A stretch of DNA of 64,000 nt from Notospermus geniculatus (lineage: Eukaryota > Nemertea > Pilidiophora > Heteronemertea > Lineidae), in assembly GCA_002633025.1 (NCBI GenBank), contig NMRB01000291.1:306673-370672 (forward strand). Reading direction: 5' to 3'. Below the pieces are notes generated by a model. The model was not told the origin of the DNA. It was given only the letters and a program-made list of their open reading frames with translations, and searched no databases. Each line of letters opens with the position of its first letter. Within the stretch, counting starts at the first letter, position 1. A program made the translations under genes and the position numbers. Below are positions 36,881 to 49,300 of this stretch, piece by piece.

Positions 36881-37620
36881 GCCAGTCCCTAGCAAACCTC
36901 CACCAACCATGTACAAGCAAGAGAATAACATACTGAATGCACTGGTTCGGACGAGGAAAAGTTGAATTTGAACAGGAGGGTTTGAAATACAGATGGAGAT
37001 TGAATATGATGTCCCTGCAACAATGTACATTGCAGAGGAGCCCTTTTTGGGGGGATATTTTACTACTGAACCAATCTGTAGACACTGACTCAGGCAATTT
37101 CCACTCTTTCCAGCCACAAAGATCGCCAAACACAAAGGGATGCGTCGATTCCATCTGACTATCACTGTATGTACATGAAGCCACAAAGGAATGATGCAAT
37201 CTGTATGCATCTGCTCAAGTCACCTGGTTATTTTAGGGTGGTTAACAGTGCCATCACTCTGCCACACCACTGGAACATGGGCCAACCACAGGCCAACTTT
37301 GCAGAGTTATCACTTCTGGCCTGCCTACAGCAAAAATTAGCAACACTGACGACAACACTGTGACAAATACATGCACACTAATTAAAATCAATAAAATGTA
37401 CATCTATGTCCCAATAAAAGGGCAAATAATAATAACGGGTTTCTAAGGTGAAAGACATACATGTACATGTACATGCAACTTCCTACTGGACTCGCACGGA
37501 CGAGAGTCTATGGGTTCGTCCCAATATGGTAATTATAGTAACTCTATGTCCCAATACTGCTAACTCTAGTAACATATAACATAACTCAATATAGTAAATC
37601 TATGTCCCAATATAGTAATT
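36881..37620. repeat. Tandem duplication, 3' copy (about 740 bp)
   Basis: Partner of 35964-36716, with small deletions near 37350 and a changed ACATGTACATGT tract near 37460. Probably noncoding. Confidence 0.85.
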
Positions 37621-37809
37621 GAACATATTATGTTTTATGCATAAATCCATTCTTGCAAAGACACAATATCCTGTAGTTCATCAATCATTTTTGAAGTGTC
37701 TTGTTTGAAGAGATGTGGGACACAAATTCAGAGCACACTTTTCACAGAACATGTGATACTGAGGTTAACTGAGTGCAGTCTGCTTTCAGTTTCAAGGACA
37801 GTTTTTGAT

Positions 37810-37893
37810 ATCAACTTCATCCGACCAAGGAGGGAGGAGTGCAGAAGAACATATCAACTTCATCCAAGGAGGGAGGAGTGCAGAAGAACATAT
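37810..37893. repeat. Two-unit minisatellite, about 43 bp
   Basis: ATCAACTTCATCC followed by GGAGGGAGGAGTGCAGAAG occurs twice head to tail, with four extra bases in the first unit. Confidence 0.75.
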
Positions 37894-38589
37894 CCAGCAA
37901 ATTCATGAAGAATGTAGGAGACGTAATCTGTAGCACTATCATGAGTGATCATAATTCTTGTATACTGGCCTAATACATGTACTACCATATGACATGACAT
38001 GTACTGCTTTTTTGTAAAGAGAAGTTTGTGAAGGAATCATGATGAAGTGAATTGGAGCAACGAAAATCATGCATGTCATGACAGCCTACAGCGATTTTGC
38101 CAGCCACAAAATACGAGGCCTTTGAGCACGTGTAGTCTGAACTCGATTCAGATTTTGACACAATGCTACAAAGCCACTCGCCCTCACATCTCTCAGTCTC
38201 ATAACTCAGATACCTGTACCTGAATGAAGAATGCATCCTGTCTGATTCCATTGACTACATTTTCATTGCTTAGCATAGTCCCTAACTGTTTCTGTACTGT
38301 CACTGTGGGTGGGTCATCACATCACAACTCACAGGAGTATCTTTGAGTTTGACGTAGCCAATGAACAATCAACAGAGAATGCATAATGTGCACACACTGC
38401 ACGTGCAAACATCTATCTTAATTGTGACTGGCCAGTTGCACCATGACAAAACGGTACCTTATGATATGGTAGGCCTACCTACCAATACCGGTAAGCCTAG
38501 CCCAGACTACACACTCTGTGATAAGCCTTTAAAAAGCTGATTACATTTTTGTTAATTTTTGTAGGCCCAGTATTTTATCTACTAACTTA

Positions 38590-38920
38590 GGGGCTATCTC
38601 AAAATTACATTGATGCCAAAAAAGACAAAGTGACTTCATCTTTTCCCTGACTCCCTCCCCCCTTGAAAGATGAATATGACATTTGCTTCATCCATGTAGG
38701 GACGTTTATAGACTCTACGACTCATACAGTCCATATGTAGCCAGAACGTTGTTCCTTTCTGAAGACTGCATATAAAAAAGTCATTCGATCCTGTAAAAAA
38801 GAGTGATGCCACTTTTTTCAAAAAAGATGAAGTGGGCTTCCTCAAATTGAGAACCCCTCCCCCCCCCCAAACGAAGTCACTTCGTCTTTTTTGGCATCAA
38901 AACAACTTTGAGACACCCCC
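38590..38920. mobile_element. Harbinger-like MITE with TTA duplication
   Basis: Left end GGGGCTATCTCAAA and right end (read inward) GGGGGTGTCTCAAAG continue as a long imperfect inverted repeat through ATGCCAAAAAAGAC and GAAGTCACTTC. Flanked by TTA at 38587-38589 and 38921-38923. 331 bp, no coding capacity. Confidence 0.75.
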
Positions 38921-38949
38921 TTATTTGCCCATGTCTGTTGCGTTGGCCT

Positions 38950-39440
38950 CCTATCCTGGGCTAGGGCCTAGGCTAGAGGCCCTACTATTTTGCCTACTAG
39001 CCACCTAGGCCTAGGACTACCACTACCAGTACCTAGGACTTGGCCCTACTGCGCATGCGGTACGGTAGGCCTACCGGTACAACATCATGACATCCGACAT
39101 GCAGTCAGTGACAGTGTCATTTGTCGTCAACTGACATAGACAAACTGGCCATCCGCATAGCCGGCATGCCATATAGGCCTAGGCCTAGCACTAGCAGTTA
39201 TGAGTTAGGCCTAGCCTAGCACATCTTGACATCTTGCTGACACGACAATGTCACAATGACAATGGATGACATGCATTAATGCAATGAATGTTTCATTCAA
39301 AACAGTTCAATGTCGGAATGGAATGTGCATAATTATTAATGGCAGGCTATAGGCCTAGCTAGGCCTAGGGGAGGCTACATGGCTACTATTAGGCCTACTA
39401 ACTGCTAACTAGCCTAGGCCTAGGCCTACTCATCATTCCA
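38950..39440. repeat. TAGGCCTA-rich tract
   Basis: About 0.5 kb with dense, partly overlapping AGGCCT or TAGGCCTA palindromes and CTAG words, next to the shared HELZ/RBBP6 upstream region. The same word is scattered through the window but is most concentrated here. Confidence 0.6.
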
Positions 39441-39599
39441 AACCCCCTTGGCGCGAGGTTTTCGGCCGATATCTCCTCAACCATGTCAACGGCTGGGCCA
39501 AATTCAACATACCATAGGTCTACATCAATAAACTTGTCTTTCTTGCCGGTATCTTTCTGCTATCTTCATTTTTTGCGTAAGGCCTGCATAACGGATCTC

Positions 39600-41018
39600 T
39601 TTCTCAAAACCCTTTTTATTTCGCGATGCTGTTCAGTGCGGTTTACACGTGCGCGATGCATTGCGTCATTTCAAAATGGCCGCCATTTCGGCCGTCAGCA
39701 CAAACGGTGATTTGTGAAACAACTTTTTTCTGTCACGTTTTTCGGGAAATTGACTGTGATGATGGCTGTACCGCCAAGAAAGATAAGTCAACTGACGTAT
39801 GTTTCATCAAAATCGGCCCAGCCGTTGNNNNNNNNNNNNNNNNNNNNNNNNNNNNNNNNNNNNNNNNNNNNNNNNNNNNNNNNNNNNNNNNNNNNNNNNN
39901 NNNNNNNNNNNNNNNNNNNNNNNNNNNNNNNNNNNNNNNNNNNNNNNNNNNNNNNNNNNNNNNNNNNNNNNNNNNNNNNNNNNNNNNNNNNNNNNNNNNN
40001 NNNNNNNNNNNNNNNNNNNNNNNNNNNNNNNNNNNNNNNNNNNNNNNNNNNNNNNNNNNNNNNNNNNNNNNNNNNNNNNNNNNNNNNNNNNNNNNNNNNN
40101 NNNNNNNNNNNNNNNNNNNNNNNNNNNNNNNNNNNNNNNNNNNNNNNNNNNNNNNNNNNNNNNNNNNNNNNNNNNNNNNNNNNNNNNNNNNNNNNNNNNN
40201 NNNNNNNNNNNNNNNNNNNNNNNNNNNNNNNNNNNNNNNNNNNNNNNNNNNNNNNNNNNNNNNNNNNNNNNNNNNNNNNNNNNNNNNNNNNNNNNNNNNN
40301 NNNNNNNNNNNNNNNNNNNNNNNNNNNNNNNNNNNNNNNNNNNNNNNNNNNNNNNNNNNNNNNNNNNNNNNNNNNNNNNNNNNNNNNNNNNNNNNNNNNN
40401 NNNNNNNNNNNNNNNNNNNNNNNNNNNNNNNNNNNNNNNNNNNNNNNNNNNNNNNNNNNNNNNNNNNNNNNNNNNNNNNNNNNNNNNNNNNNNNNNNNNN
40501 NNNNNNNNNNNNNNNNNNNNNNNNNNNNNNNNNNNNNNNNNNNNNNNNNNNNNNNNNNNNNNNNNNNNNNNNNNNNNNNNNNNNNNNNNNNNNNNNNNNN
40601 NNNNNNNNNNNNNNNNNNNNNNCAATCGTCTTCGACTCGGAAGCTTTCGGCAACCTTCGGGCAGCCATTATAAGCACCTCGTCCGTATATAGCGGATTAA
40701 GTTCGACCACCATATGGTCGGTGAACAGGTGAAGTGATGCGGTTTTGTAGCTTTGCGCAGACTAGAAATAGTTCCCTTATAATTTTTTATTTAAGTGATG
40801 TTTGTTTGCACAAAATGAGTTATTTCGCAATGAATATAAATATAAAAACGTTTGAGTGGTTAATTGTGCATTTTGCAACGATTTTTATCGAAAAATTCGT
40901 ATGCATTTAGGTGACTGTTTCTCCCTCCCCACCTCGATCACGAAACAACAATGGCCGCCATAGCTTCACCACTTGAGAAGTTCAACGTGCTGTTATAGCG
41001 TGACTAACCCTTTGTCAG
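39600..41018. promoter_or_regulatory. Candidate shared promoter region of HELZ (-) and RBBP6 (+)
   Basis: HELZ and RBBP6 point away from each other. This stretch is richer in CpG than its surroundings and holds two ATGGCCGCCAT motifs (39676-39686 and 40950-40960), which match YY1 sites that often lie just after transcription starts. A strong donor CAG|GTAAGG at 41018/41019 on the plus strand could end a non-coding first exon of RBBP6. The start sites may lie partly in the assembly gap at 39828-40622. Confidence 0.5.
39828..40622. other. Assembly gap (795 N)
   Basis: Run of N in the middle of the CpG-containing upstream region between HELZ and RBBP6. Confidence 0.99.
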
Positions 41019-41220
41019 GTAAGGTAACATGCTTCAACTCTTTTTTCTATGTGTAGCAACATTCACAATGCCTAACTGGTGACTTAGATCATTCAAATAG
41101 ATAGTTTGAACAGTCTTGTCGAACCGATCTTCATCAAAGTAGTTCACGGAGCAATATGGCGCTGTCCGATATACGTCAGAGTTACGATGTTGGCACGAAT
41201 CGTTCGCTGACGTTCAGATT

Positions 41221-42800
41221 GTGACAATATTTCCTATTTTGCTCGGAATCATTCGGGACAGATCGGCAATTCCGAGTGATGATGATGATGTGCACACGGG
41301 GTCAAGAGGTCGGCGTGGTATAAAACGAAAACCTGAATTTCATTCCGGTATATGGAACGACTTTAGCAGAGCATTTATTTACAGTGCTTATGCTACAGTA
41401 TCACTGGAGCGATTCCAAAGGGGCTTTTGTGCCAAACCAAGATGCTGTCAATCTGTTCATGGCGACGGCAAAGATCCACACATTGGCTATTTCAAGGTTT
41501 AGCAAGTAGCGTGGCCCAGTAGATAGTGGTGGCGGCTCCCATTTTATCATCAACCAGATTGTCTTCGTAAATCAACAAGTCCTCCCCTTGAATTAAAAGG
41601 GGGTAACTGAAAATGTTCATTCTGTTGAAGACGTCTGTCTCCACTCTATAGTCTATATAGTGGAGTCAATCTGAAAACCGCCCAAATGGCGCTGGTTGAA
41701 GCATAATCTTGAAATCGAATTTACATCGCATTTCTTATGCCCACGTGCAAAGATGTAAACATAAACAAACGTCCCCATTGGTTGAAATGATCGTCACTAC
41801 TCGGCAGGCAGTGACAATATTTCCTATTTTGCTCGGAATCATTCGGGACAGATCGGCAATTCCGAGTGATAATGATATGCACACGGGGTCAAGAGGTCGG
41901 CGTGGTATAAAACGAAAACCTGAATTTCATTCTGGTATATGGAACGACTTTAGCAGAGCATTTATTTACAGTGCCAGTTATGCTACAGTATCACTGGAGC
42001 GATTCCAAAGGAGCTTTTGTGCCAAACCAAGACGCTGTCAATCTGTTCATGGCGACGGCAAAGATCCACACAGTGGCTATTTCAAGGTTTAGCAAGTAGC
42101 GTGGCCCAGTAGATACGGTACGTGGCTCCCATTTTATCATCAACCAGATTGTCTTCGTAAATCAACAAAGGTCCTCCCCTTGAATTAAAAGGGGTAACTG
42201 AAAATGTTCATTCTGTTGAAGACGTCTGTCTCCACTCTATAGTCTATAGCGGAGTCAATCTGAAAACTGCCCAAATGGCGCTGGTTGAAGCAATCTTTGA
42301 AATCGAATTTACATCGCATTTCTTATGCCCACGTGCAAAGACGTAAACATAAACAAACGTCCCCATTGGTTGAAATGATCGTCACTACTCGGCAGGCAGT
42401 GACGATATTTCCTATTTTGCTCGGAATCATAGTTCGGGACAGATCGGCAATTCCGAGTGATAATGATATGCACACGGGGTCAAGAGGTCGGCGTGGTATA
42501 AAACGAAGACCTGAATTTCATTCTGGTATATGGAACGACTTTAACAGAGCATTTATTTACAGTGCCAGTAATACGCTACAGTATCACTGGAGCGATTCCA
42601 AAGGGGCTTTTGTGCCAAACCAAGATGCTGTCAATCTGTTCATGGCGACGGCAAAGATCCACACATTGGCTATTTCAAGGTTTAGCAAGTATGGCTCAGT
42701 AGATAGTGGTGGCTCCCATTTTATCATCAACCAGATTGTCTTCGTTAATCAACAAATTAGGTCCTCGCCCCTTGAATTAAAAGGGGGTAATTGAAAATGC
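41221..42800. repeat. Tandem triplication, period about 590 bp
   Basis: The sequence starting GTGACAATATTTCC recurs at 41221, 41811 and 42399 (GTGACGATATTTCC). The part before it, starting AAATCGAATTTACATCGC, is present at copies two and three only. Each copy holds an open plus-strand frame (41221-41502, 41709-42092 and 42285-42794) with the shared peptide RGRRGIKR and then EFHSGIWNDF. Several indels between copies are multiples of three, but copy three shifts frame near 42570. I do not recognise the peptide. ATTGGTTGA (CCAAT box, reverse) and CACGTG words also occur, so the unit could instead be a repeated promoter or 5' exon. Confidence 0.85.
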
Positions 42801-43363
42801 TCATTCTGTTGGCGAGAATCACGTCATCGGAATGACAGTGCCCGTTTGATACTACTACGGTGGCCCATCTAGAGCTCATTGATGAAAAATATTTGCATTT
42901 GGATTTTTTCCCGAGGGTTGAACATTTTTCTTGGGGGTTTGTAAAATCTTTAGAAGTTCTCACCACGGCCAAAACGTTTCCACCTCGGTGAAAACATTGT
43001 CACCGCGGTGGGTCGTTAGGCCTACGTGGTGTAGGCCTAACTGATAGTCAGGTTGAGTTGGAGAAGTTGCGTTCGTTCATGAACACTGGCACTGTGTTGG
43101 AATAAGCCAAGTAAGTGCCATTCGTTTCACGGTTCGTGATTGGGCGCCAAAAAATTTGCGCTGCCACTTACAACCATCTCTCAGGGCCTCGTAGGCCTAG
43201 GTGATAACCTAAAAGCGGGCCCTGTACCTACCTCAGGATGGAATCTAGCGTACACGTTCTGTTCTGGGCGCACCTTTTTGACTGCACCATACACTTTCTG
43301 CATGTAGGGCCTATTCCTTGTTCTTCTCGTTGAATAAGCCATATATGTACGAAATAAACAGTA

Positions 43364-43473
<110 letters not shown>

Positions 43474-43541
43474 AGAACTTGTGATCCTACATTTGATAAT
43501 TTATAGCTATGTTCGTGACAAAACTTTTTAATGGTAGGCCC

Positions 43542-43588
43542 AAAAAAGGGGGCGCCGGCGCCCCCCCCCCCTTGCATCCGCGCCTGAT
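43542..43588 (-). mobile_element. hAT-like terminal fragment
   Basis: On the minus strand it reads CAGGCGCGGATGCAAGG, then a long G run and a GGCGCCGGCGCC palindrome. This resembles the CAGGGGCGGATCCAGG end of the element at 17309-17482. No partner end was found. Confidence 0.4.
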
Positions 43589-44095
43589 GGCGGGTCATGA
43601 ATATAACCATAAAGACATGGTGTCTTTATGATATACATGTACTAGTAACGTGATAAACCGAAAAACCTAGCTGAAATGATAACGGGCGGGTTAAAGAGGA
43701 ACGGACCCCTTCAAATATAATGACTATTTTTGCTGTTCCAAATGGGTTTGACACCACTCTATAACTGGCAAAAATTTGGTGAAAAAATCTCAGCTCATTT
43801 TCAAAGTACACACAAAAATATATTTCTCAGAATTCAAATTTCCCACTCAATTAGTGATGTCATACCTAGAACCATTTCTATAGTCATCCATTGTGAAATG
43901 TACCAAATCTTTATCCTAGAGAGCCTGTCAAGTGCACTTTCTGACTCAAAGTGGTGATTTAGGAAGAAAAGTCCAAAGTAAACACTAACTGCCTCAGGAA
44001 GGGTATTATTATTCAACAAACTGTCGAGATTGACTAAGATACCGAAATCTAAAATATGGTATTTTCAATTACTAGGCAATACCCGTTTGGAGGAA

Positions 44096-44570
44096 CTGCT
44101 AAATTCATGCGAGACGCACGCATCACCACGTCATTTGCAGCGCTTGGGGCACGTAATAGCGAGGTTAAGATCTGGTACGACTCCGACTCCCGCTCCGACT
44201 CCAAGGTGCTAAAATTCGGGTTTTTCAAGTCGGAGATAAATTAACCACCCAGACGGGTTCTATTCGTGAATGAGGTAAACACCATTGCTTTGGAAAACCC
44301 CGTTGCATTTGATGTCGTTTAGTGGCGGATCTGCTAAATTCATGCGTCATTAGGAGCGCTTGGTGGAGGTAATTAGTGAGGTTAAGATCTGGTCCAACTC
44401 CCACTCCCGTTCCGACTCCGAGGGGCCAAATGTTAGGATTTTTCAAGTCCATGAGTCGGGTTCTGCTCGTTCTCCTAGAATGAGTAAACACCATTGCTTT
44501 GGAAAACCTGTTGTATTTGATGACGTAGTTCCCAAAAAGGAATCCTCTAGAAAATTTGATGAATTTCGAT
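44096..44570. repeat. Diverged direct repeat, about 210-235 bp
   Basis: CTGCTAAATTCATGCG starts at 44096 and 44331, and GTAAACACCATTGCTTTGG at 44275 and 44484. Both copies hold GAGGTTAAGATCTGGT and a run of ACTCCGACTCC-like words. Probably an old tandem or transposon-derived repeat. Confidence 0.65.
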
Positions 44571-44995
44571 CGGGTTTTTTTGGTGTTGCACAACATTCTA
44601 TATAGGTAGTGTAGTGTGTACATACCCAACAGACAGTGGGCAGGGGTTGTTTTTCATCATCGTTTTGCTGTGCTTTCCTTTTAAGTTTACATGTTTGTAT
44701 CTCCATATTAAAAGTAGGCTAGATGAGAGTGAAGAGGTCTGGTTTTTTGCTAATTTTGGCACACCCAATTTTTCACTCCACCACTAGACTCTAGAGGCTA
44801 TCCTAAACTAGGCCTACGCCTTATTTTTGAGAGAGAGAAAGAAAAAGATATTTTAAAGAAATATTGAGGTCGATGACGGTACAATAACAGTACAAAAATG
44901 GTGGTGGACGGTGGTAGACGGTGGAGGACGGTAATTAGCACGACCGTTCTTCAGAACTTTTGACTTTGAGTGATTCTGACTGTGATTCTTTTCAG

Positions 44996-45168
44996 GTGGC
45001 TTTCCCCAGCTCAGGCCTGTTGGCTTTGAGACCTCCAACAAAAAGGACAGCTTGTTTTGCAAAATTAACAGCCACCGTGTGGGCTGAGTGTAGTTGGACA
45101 GCAAACTATGAACTGAGTGATAAACTGCTGTTTGGAAGAGGTTCTGAACACACAAGAATTTGAACGTT
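44996..45168 (+). other. RBBP6: RBBP6 5' UTR part of the start-codon exon
   Basis: A strong acceptor (TGTGATTCTTTTCAG) ends at 44995, 173 nt before the RBBP6 ATG, so the 5' UTR probably enters here from an upstream non-coding exon. It contains a three-codon uORF (ATGAACTGA). Confidence 0.55.
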
Positions 45169-46391
45169 ATGTCTGTTGTGTATTATAAGTTCAAGAGCAG
45201 CAACGAATATGACACAATCACATTTGATGGAATTGGAATCACGCTTGCTGACTTCCGAAAAGCTGTTTACGGCCAAAAGAAACTAGGCAAGCCCTCGGAA
45301 CTTGACGAGATTCAAGTGAAAAATGCACAAACTCAGGAAGGTAAGCCTGGCATTCAAAAATTTAACAAGCTCTAAGATTTTACCTGTGCACATTGTGACT
45401 GTGTAAATAAGGCCACTGAAACTAGATTATAAGGTTCTCGTCAACCAATTTCCAAAAATCAGTGAGGGAATTTCGTCAACTTTCATCTTTCATCCACCAC
45501 GTGCCGTGAGAATCAGACAATAGTGTTCAGAACGAGGCTTCCGCCCCTCTGACACATTGTCAGAAAATCAATATCAACAACCCGGATACCACAGTATCAT
45601 ATCATGTACACTGAATGCATGCCGAGGATCTGGCAAACAACACCTGGAAGTGAGGTAGGCGGGATTCCCCGAGCAAGCTTGATCACGGCAGACAGCTTTT
45701 CACTCACCCAGACGCCGCGGGCGGCGCTGGAGAGTCGATGTAAAGATCGTCGGCAAGGAGATGCGGATTTTTGGCGCGGATTTTTTATAATATAAAAGAT
45801 GAACGACGAACTTTTTTGATGCGGGGCCAAAATCGCATGCGGGCGGTGACGAGAACCTCATCATCTAGTTTCAGTGGCCTAATATGCAGACAGTCATGTT
45901 TTTTGCTGGGATGTGACGTTCTTTATAATGTTGTCATTTCAGAATATGTCAAGGAAGATGATATGATCCCAAGAAATGCGTCAGTGATCATTTCTCGTGT
46001 TCCTCTCGGTGGTGTTGCAAAATCCAGTGCTGTGTGAGTAATCCTTTAAAAAAAGTCTCAGAAAATTGTTGATTGTTTTTTGAAATGGTTTAATTACCGC
46101 ACATTTTTCATAAGTGGCAAGAAATCACATTGTGAACCTGACACTGACCTAAGATAGTAGTTAGGGATTCTAAGCTGAGAAATGGAGTTGGAGGATTGAT
46201 GTGATTAACATACTGATAGGGGCATTCATTTGCTTGTTCAATCCATGAGAGGAATATCATCTCGGATTCGGTTTGAAAATCAAGTTATGCACGGTTGAGT
46301 TATGCACGGTTGATTTTCTAGCCTGTTACCTTGTCTGATTATCCTTTCATTCCATTTCAGGGCCAAAGGAAACGACAGTCCATATCAGGGA
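45169..46391 (+). CDS. RBBP6: RBBP6 DWNN-domain exons 1-3
   Basis: Three exons encode the ubiquitin-like DWNN domain: MSVVYYKFKSSNEYDTITFD, then IPRNASVIISRVPLGGV. The ASVIISRVPLGG segment is the conserved end of the fold. The 31-bp third exon adds AKGNDSPYQG. A donor GTATGT follows at 46392. Confidence 0.95.
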
Positions 46392-49300
46392 GTATGTTAT
46401 ATTTTCTTCACATTTATCAATATTGCACACATTTAATTAAGTCCGTGAAAAACCCAATGCTGTCATTGTCATGTAATGACTGTTCATTGCAAGAGATTAT
46501 GTCTTCAAATCATAGTCTTCATTGTGATATGTATGAGGTGTTACATGTATTTAACACTTATGATTTGAACCAGAATGCATTTGACAAATAGTTATATTGT
46601 TTTATTGTTGGTGAATTTTATAAATAAGTGTATTTTTTTATTCAAAATGCCACTGCCCTTTTTGGAATTGTTTACACAATTGTATTGTGTGTTCTGAAGA
46701 GAACTGAGAGGAGTTGCAGCAATTATCATCAGCCATGTTGAGGGTAGAAGTTGGTCTTGGAAGCATTTCTTCTGTTCGCTTGGTGACTGTAATAACGTCC
46801 CTACCCTATACCTGGCATGTCTGGACGTTTACACCAGCGTGATGTCATCCAAGTCAGACACCTGAATGAATCTTGAAGGTGAGACTGAAGAGTTCATGCG
46901 CTTCTTGTAATTTGCCAAACTTGTTTCTCGAGAATCGCTTTTTGCCTGACTGTCAGTAAGTTCTTGTTTGATATCATGCCTCATGTAAACTGAACGATGA
47001 CATCTGCAAATCCTCTCAGTCAGGACTCGTTTATTTACTGAGTTGCCACATATTATAGAGTTGCTAATTGCCGTAATTACAGAATAACTTAAAGTACTAA
47101 TGTCAGTGGTTGTGTACATGATTATCCTTCACTGAAAAGAAGTGTTGCCGTGCAATTCTGCATGACTTGCAACGAATGGCAACTGGCGAGGGTTGGATAT
47201 AGAACATGATAGTGTTTTTGCACTTTTCCAGAATCCAAGTCCTCAAGTGGACTCGGGTATATTTTCTACTATGAAAATTTGTGTCTCGTATGTACTGCTG
47301 TATTGCAGTCCCTTGCGATAAATTCTTGCAATAATAACAGCGATAAAAATTATTCAGTCTAATTTCTAATCTAATGCTCATGTTGTGGAATGAAGCAAAT
47401 GTTTTTGGTCAGTCAGTGGTGATATCTAAGCAGTTGTGCATTGACAGGGTTCAGAGGATACTTAATTTTGAATCCAACCATATTTGTCTGCATAAAAAAA
47501 ATGAGAAATATCATTTGAGATTGAATGGCAAAAGAACCCCCCCAGGGTATTTCAGCTGTGCTATTATTCAACCAGTTTTAAAGTGCAGGGTTGGTTTTGC
47601 CAACCATGATGATATCTTACAAAGCTTTCTAAACAGTGATAGTAAATACTGTGCTAACATTTTTGCTGTGATGTCATTTTTACTGCCCATTTTCATGTGT
47701 AATTTACTTCAGTGTCTCATTTTCAGAAATAAAAGTTTTTGTCATGTTGAAGCTGTTATCGCCTTCCTTTTCTTTAAAATTTCTCTCCCTCTAGCTTAGG
47801 CATTGTCAGAACATCTTTATTGGCGTCCTACTCTTTAGGTTTAATATCAAAATTGAGTTAAAATTTGATGCAGACACTGTAAATGGGGGGGGGGGGGCTG
47901 AAATGTTGAATCAGAATGGGAGGAGTGTATTTGCTGTAACGTTTTTCCTCCTGACATGACCTTAAACCTGTCATGCCTATCAACCTGTCATGCCTATCGG
48001 CCTCTTGAAATTCTGGCATGTCACCAATCATTGATTGAATCTGAATTAAATCTCACCTAAAACTAAAAGTCAGTTAAGCTCTTGTCCTTCAGCCTTCAAA
48101 TGTTAAAAGTTAAAGTTTGGCTTTATAATCTGATATCAACAACGGTAGAGGTGTCATCCGGCTTTACACTTTAACCCCAGTCTATCCTGAAACCTTTCTG
48201 TAGAACTCGGGTGAGCCGCTCATTCAGTGCTACAACTCGAGCATTTCCAACCGGTACCAATTTATACACCTGGGTGGAAAGAGGCCAGTGAGGCAGAGAC
48301 TTGCCCATAGTCTCGCGCCCAGTGGGATTCAAACCCGGGACTCTGAGCGCTAGTCGGAGGCCCGAACCGCTACACCACCGTGTTGTCAATATCCTGTGAT
48401 GATCAGAGGTACGTGGCTAATTTTAAACAGGACAAACGCATTTGCAAGGAAGGGGTTCTTTTAAAAACATTTGATACACTAGTAGGCCTACTACTAGTAG
48501 AAATTTCACTGCATATCAAACAACAGATTCTCGGTCTTACACCTGACATGCTTTCACTCAATTCTGCAATGAGATTCCACAAGTACTTCATTACCAAAAG
48601 GGTGGAGGGGAGAAGGGGCAAAACTATGCTGAGAAACTGGAGGAGGACATTAAAAGATGGAAAACTTGCACAGTTTCCCACTGATGTGTACTCTACTGCA
48701 TGGTTGTCATATCCGTGGGAAATAGTGTGCAGCTGGGAGTCTTCAACCTCATGCCTTTTCTCTAAAGAGCACTAAATTGATAGAAATGTCTTCCGACTGG
48801 ACTGCTGGTACCTACTACGAAGAATGAACTTGTGTACTGTTTTAGTGGACCATGACCAGTGTAGCTCTGGTGAAGGCAGCCCTCTTCAGTTCCAAGTCCA
48901 TTTGGGCTGACGGATTGGCATTCAGAAATGATGGGGTTTACATCGTTGAAATGTTTTCCCCTTGGCTTGGGTAAGTGTCGCAATTCCCGCATTTGGTATA
49001 ACGACGTGTAAAAATAGTTGTTTGATTCTGCGAGTTTCATTCCACAGTTCATTGAATTAGGAAGCCCTGTGTTATGCTTTGGTCCGTTGATTCATTACAT
49101 TACCTGTATTCAAATGAATGAGATGGGAAAAGACCTGAAGACTGTACAGTTTGTGAGTATAAACATTCGATTTTACATCCTTACATTACTAAGTATGTGA
49201 TGTCAGCATTTCATGGGCTCTGTGGCGATTATCACCAGTACTCGCTGCAATACAGGATTACCGTTAAAATGGGAAAAGTTCCGTTGAAGGATCCAGCATA

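Noticed and set aside
35932-37210. Duplicated 107-145 codon minus-strand open frames
   Set aside because: Their repetition is explained by the tandem DNA duplication; the peptides match no family and their ends differ by simple frame breaks.
39626-40732. Apparent 272-368 codon open frames on both strands
   Set aside because: They run through the assembly gap and consist almost wholly of unknown residues.
48320-48386. tRNA gene on the minus strand
   Set aside because: A and B boxes are present but the sequence runs on into a SINE body and the acceptor stem does not pair.
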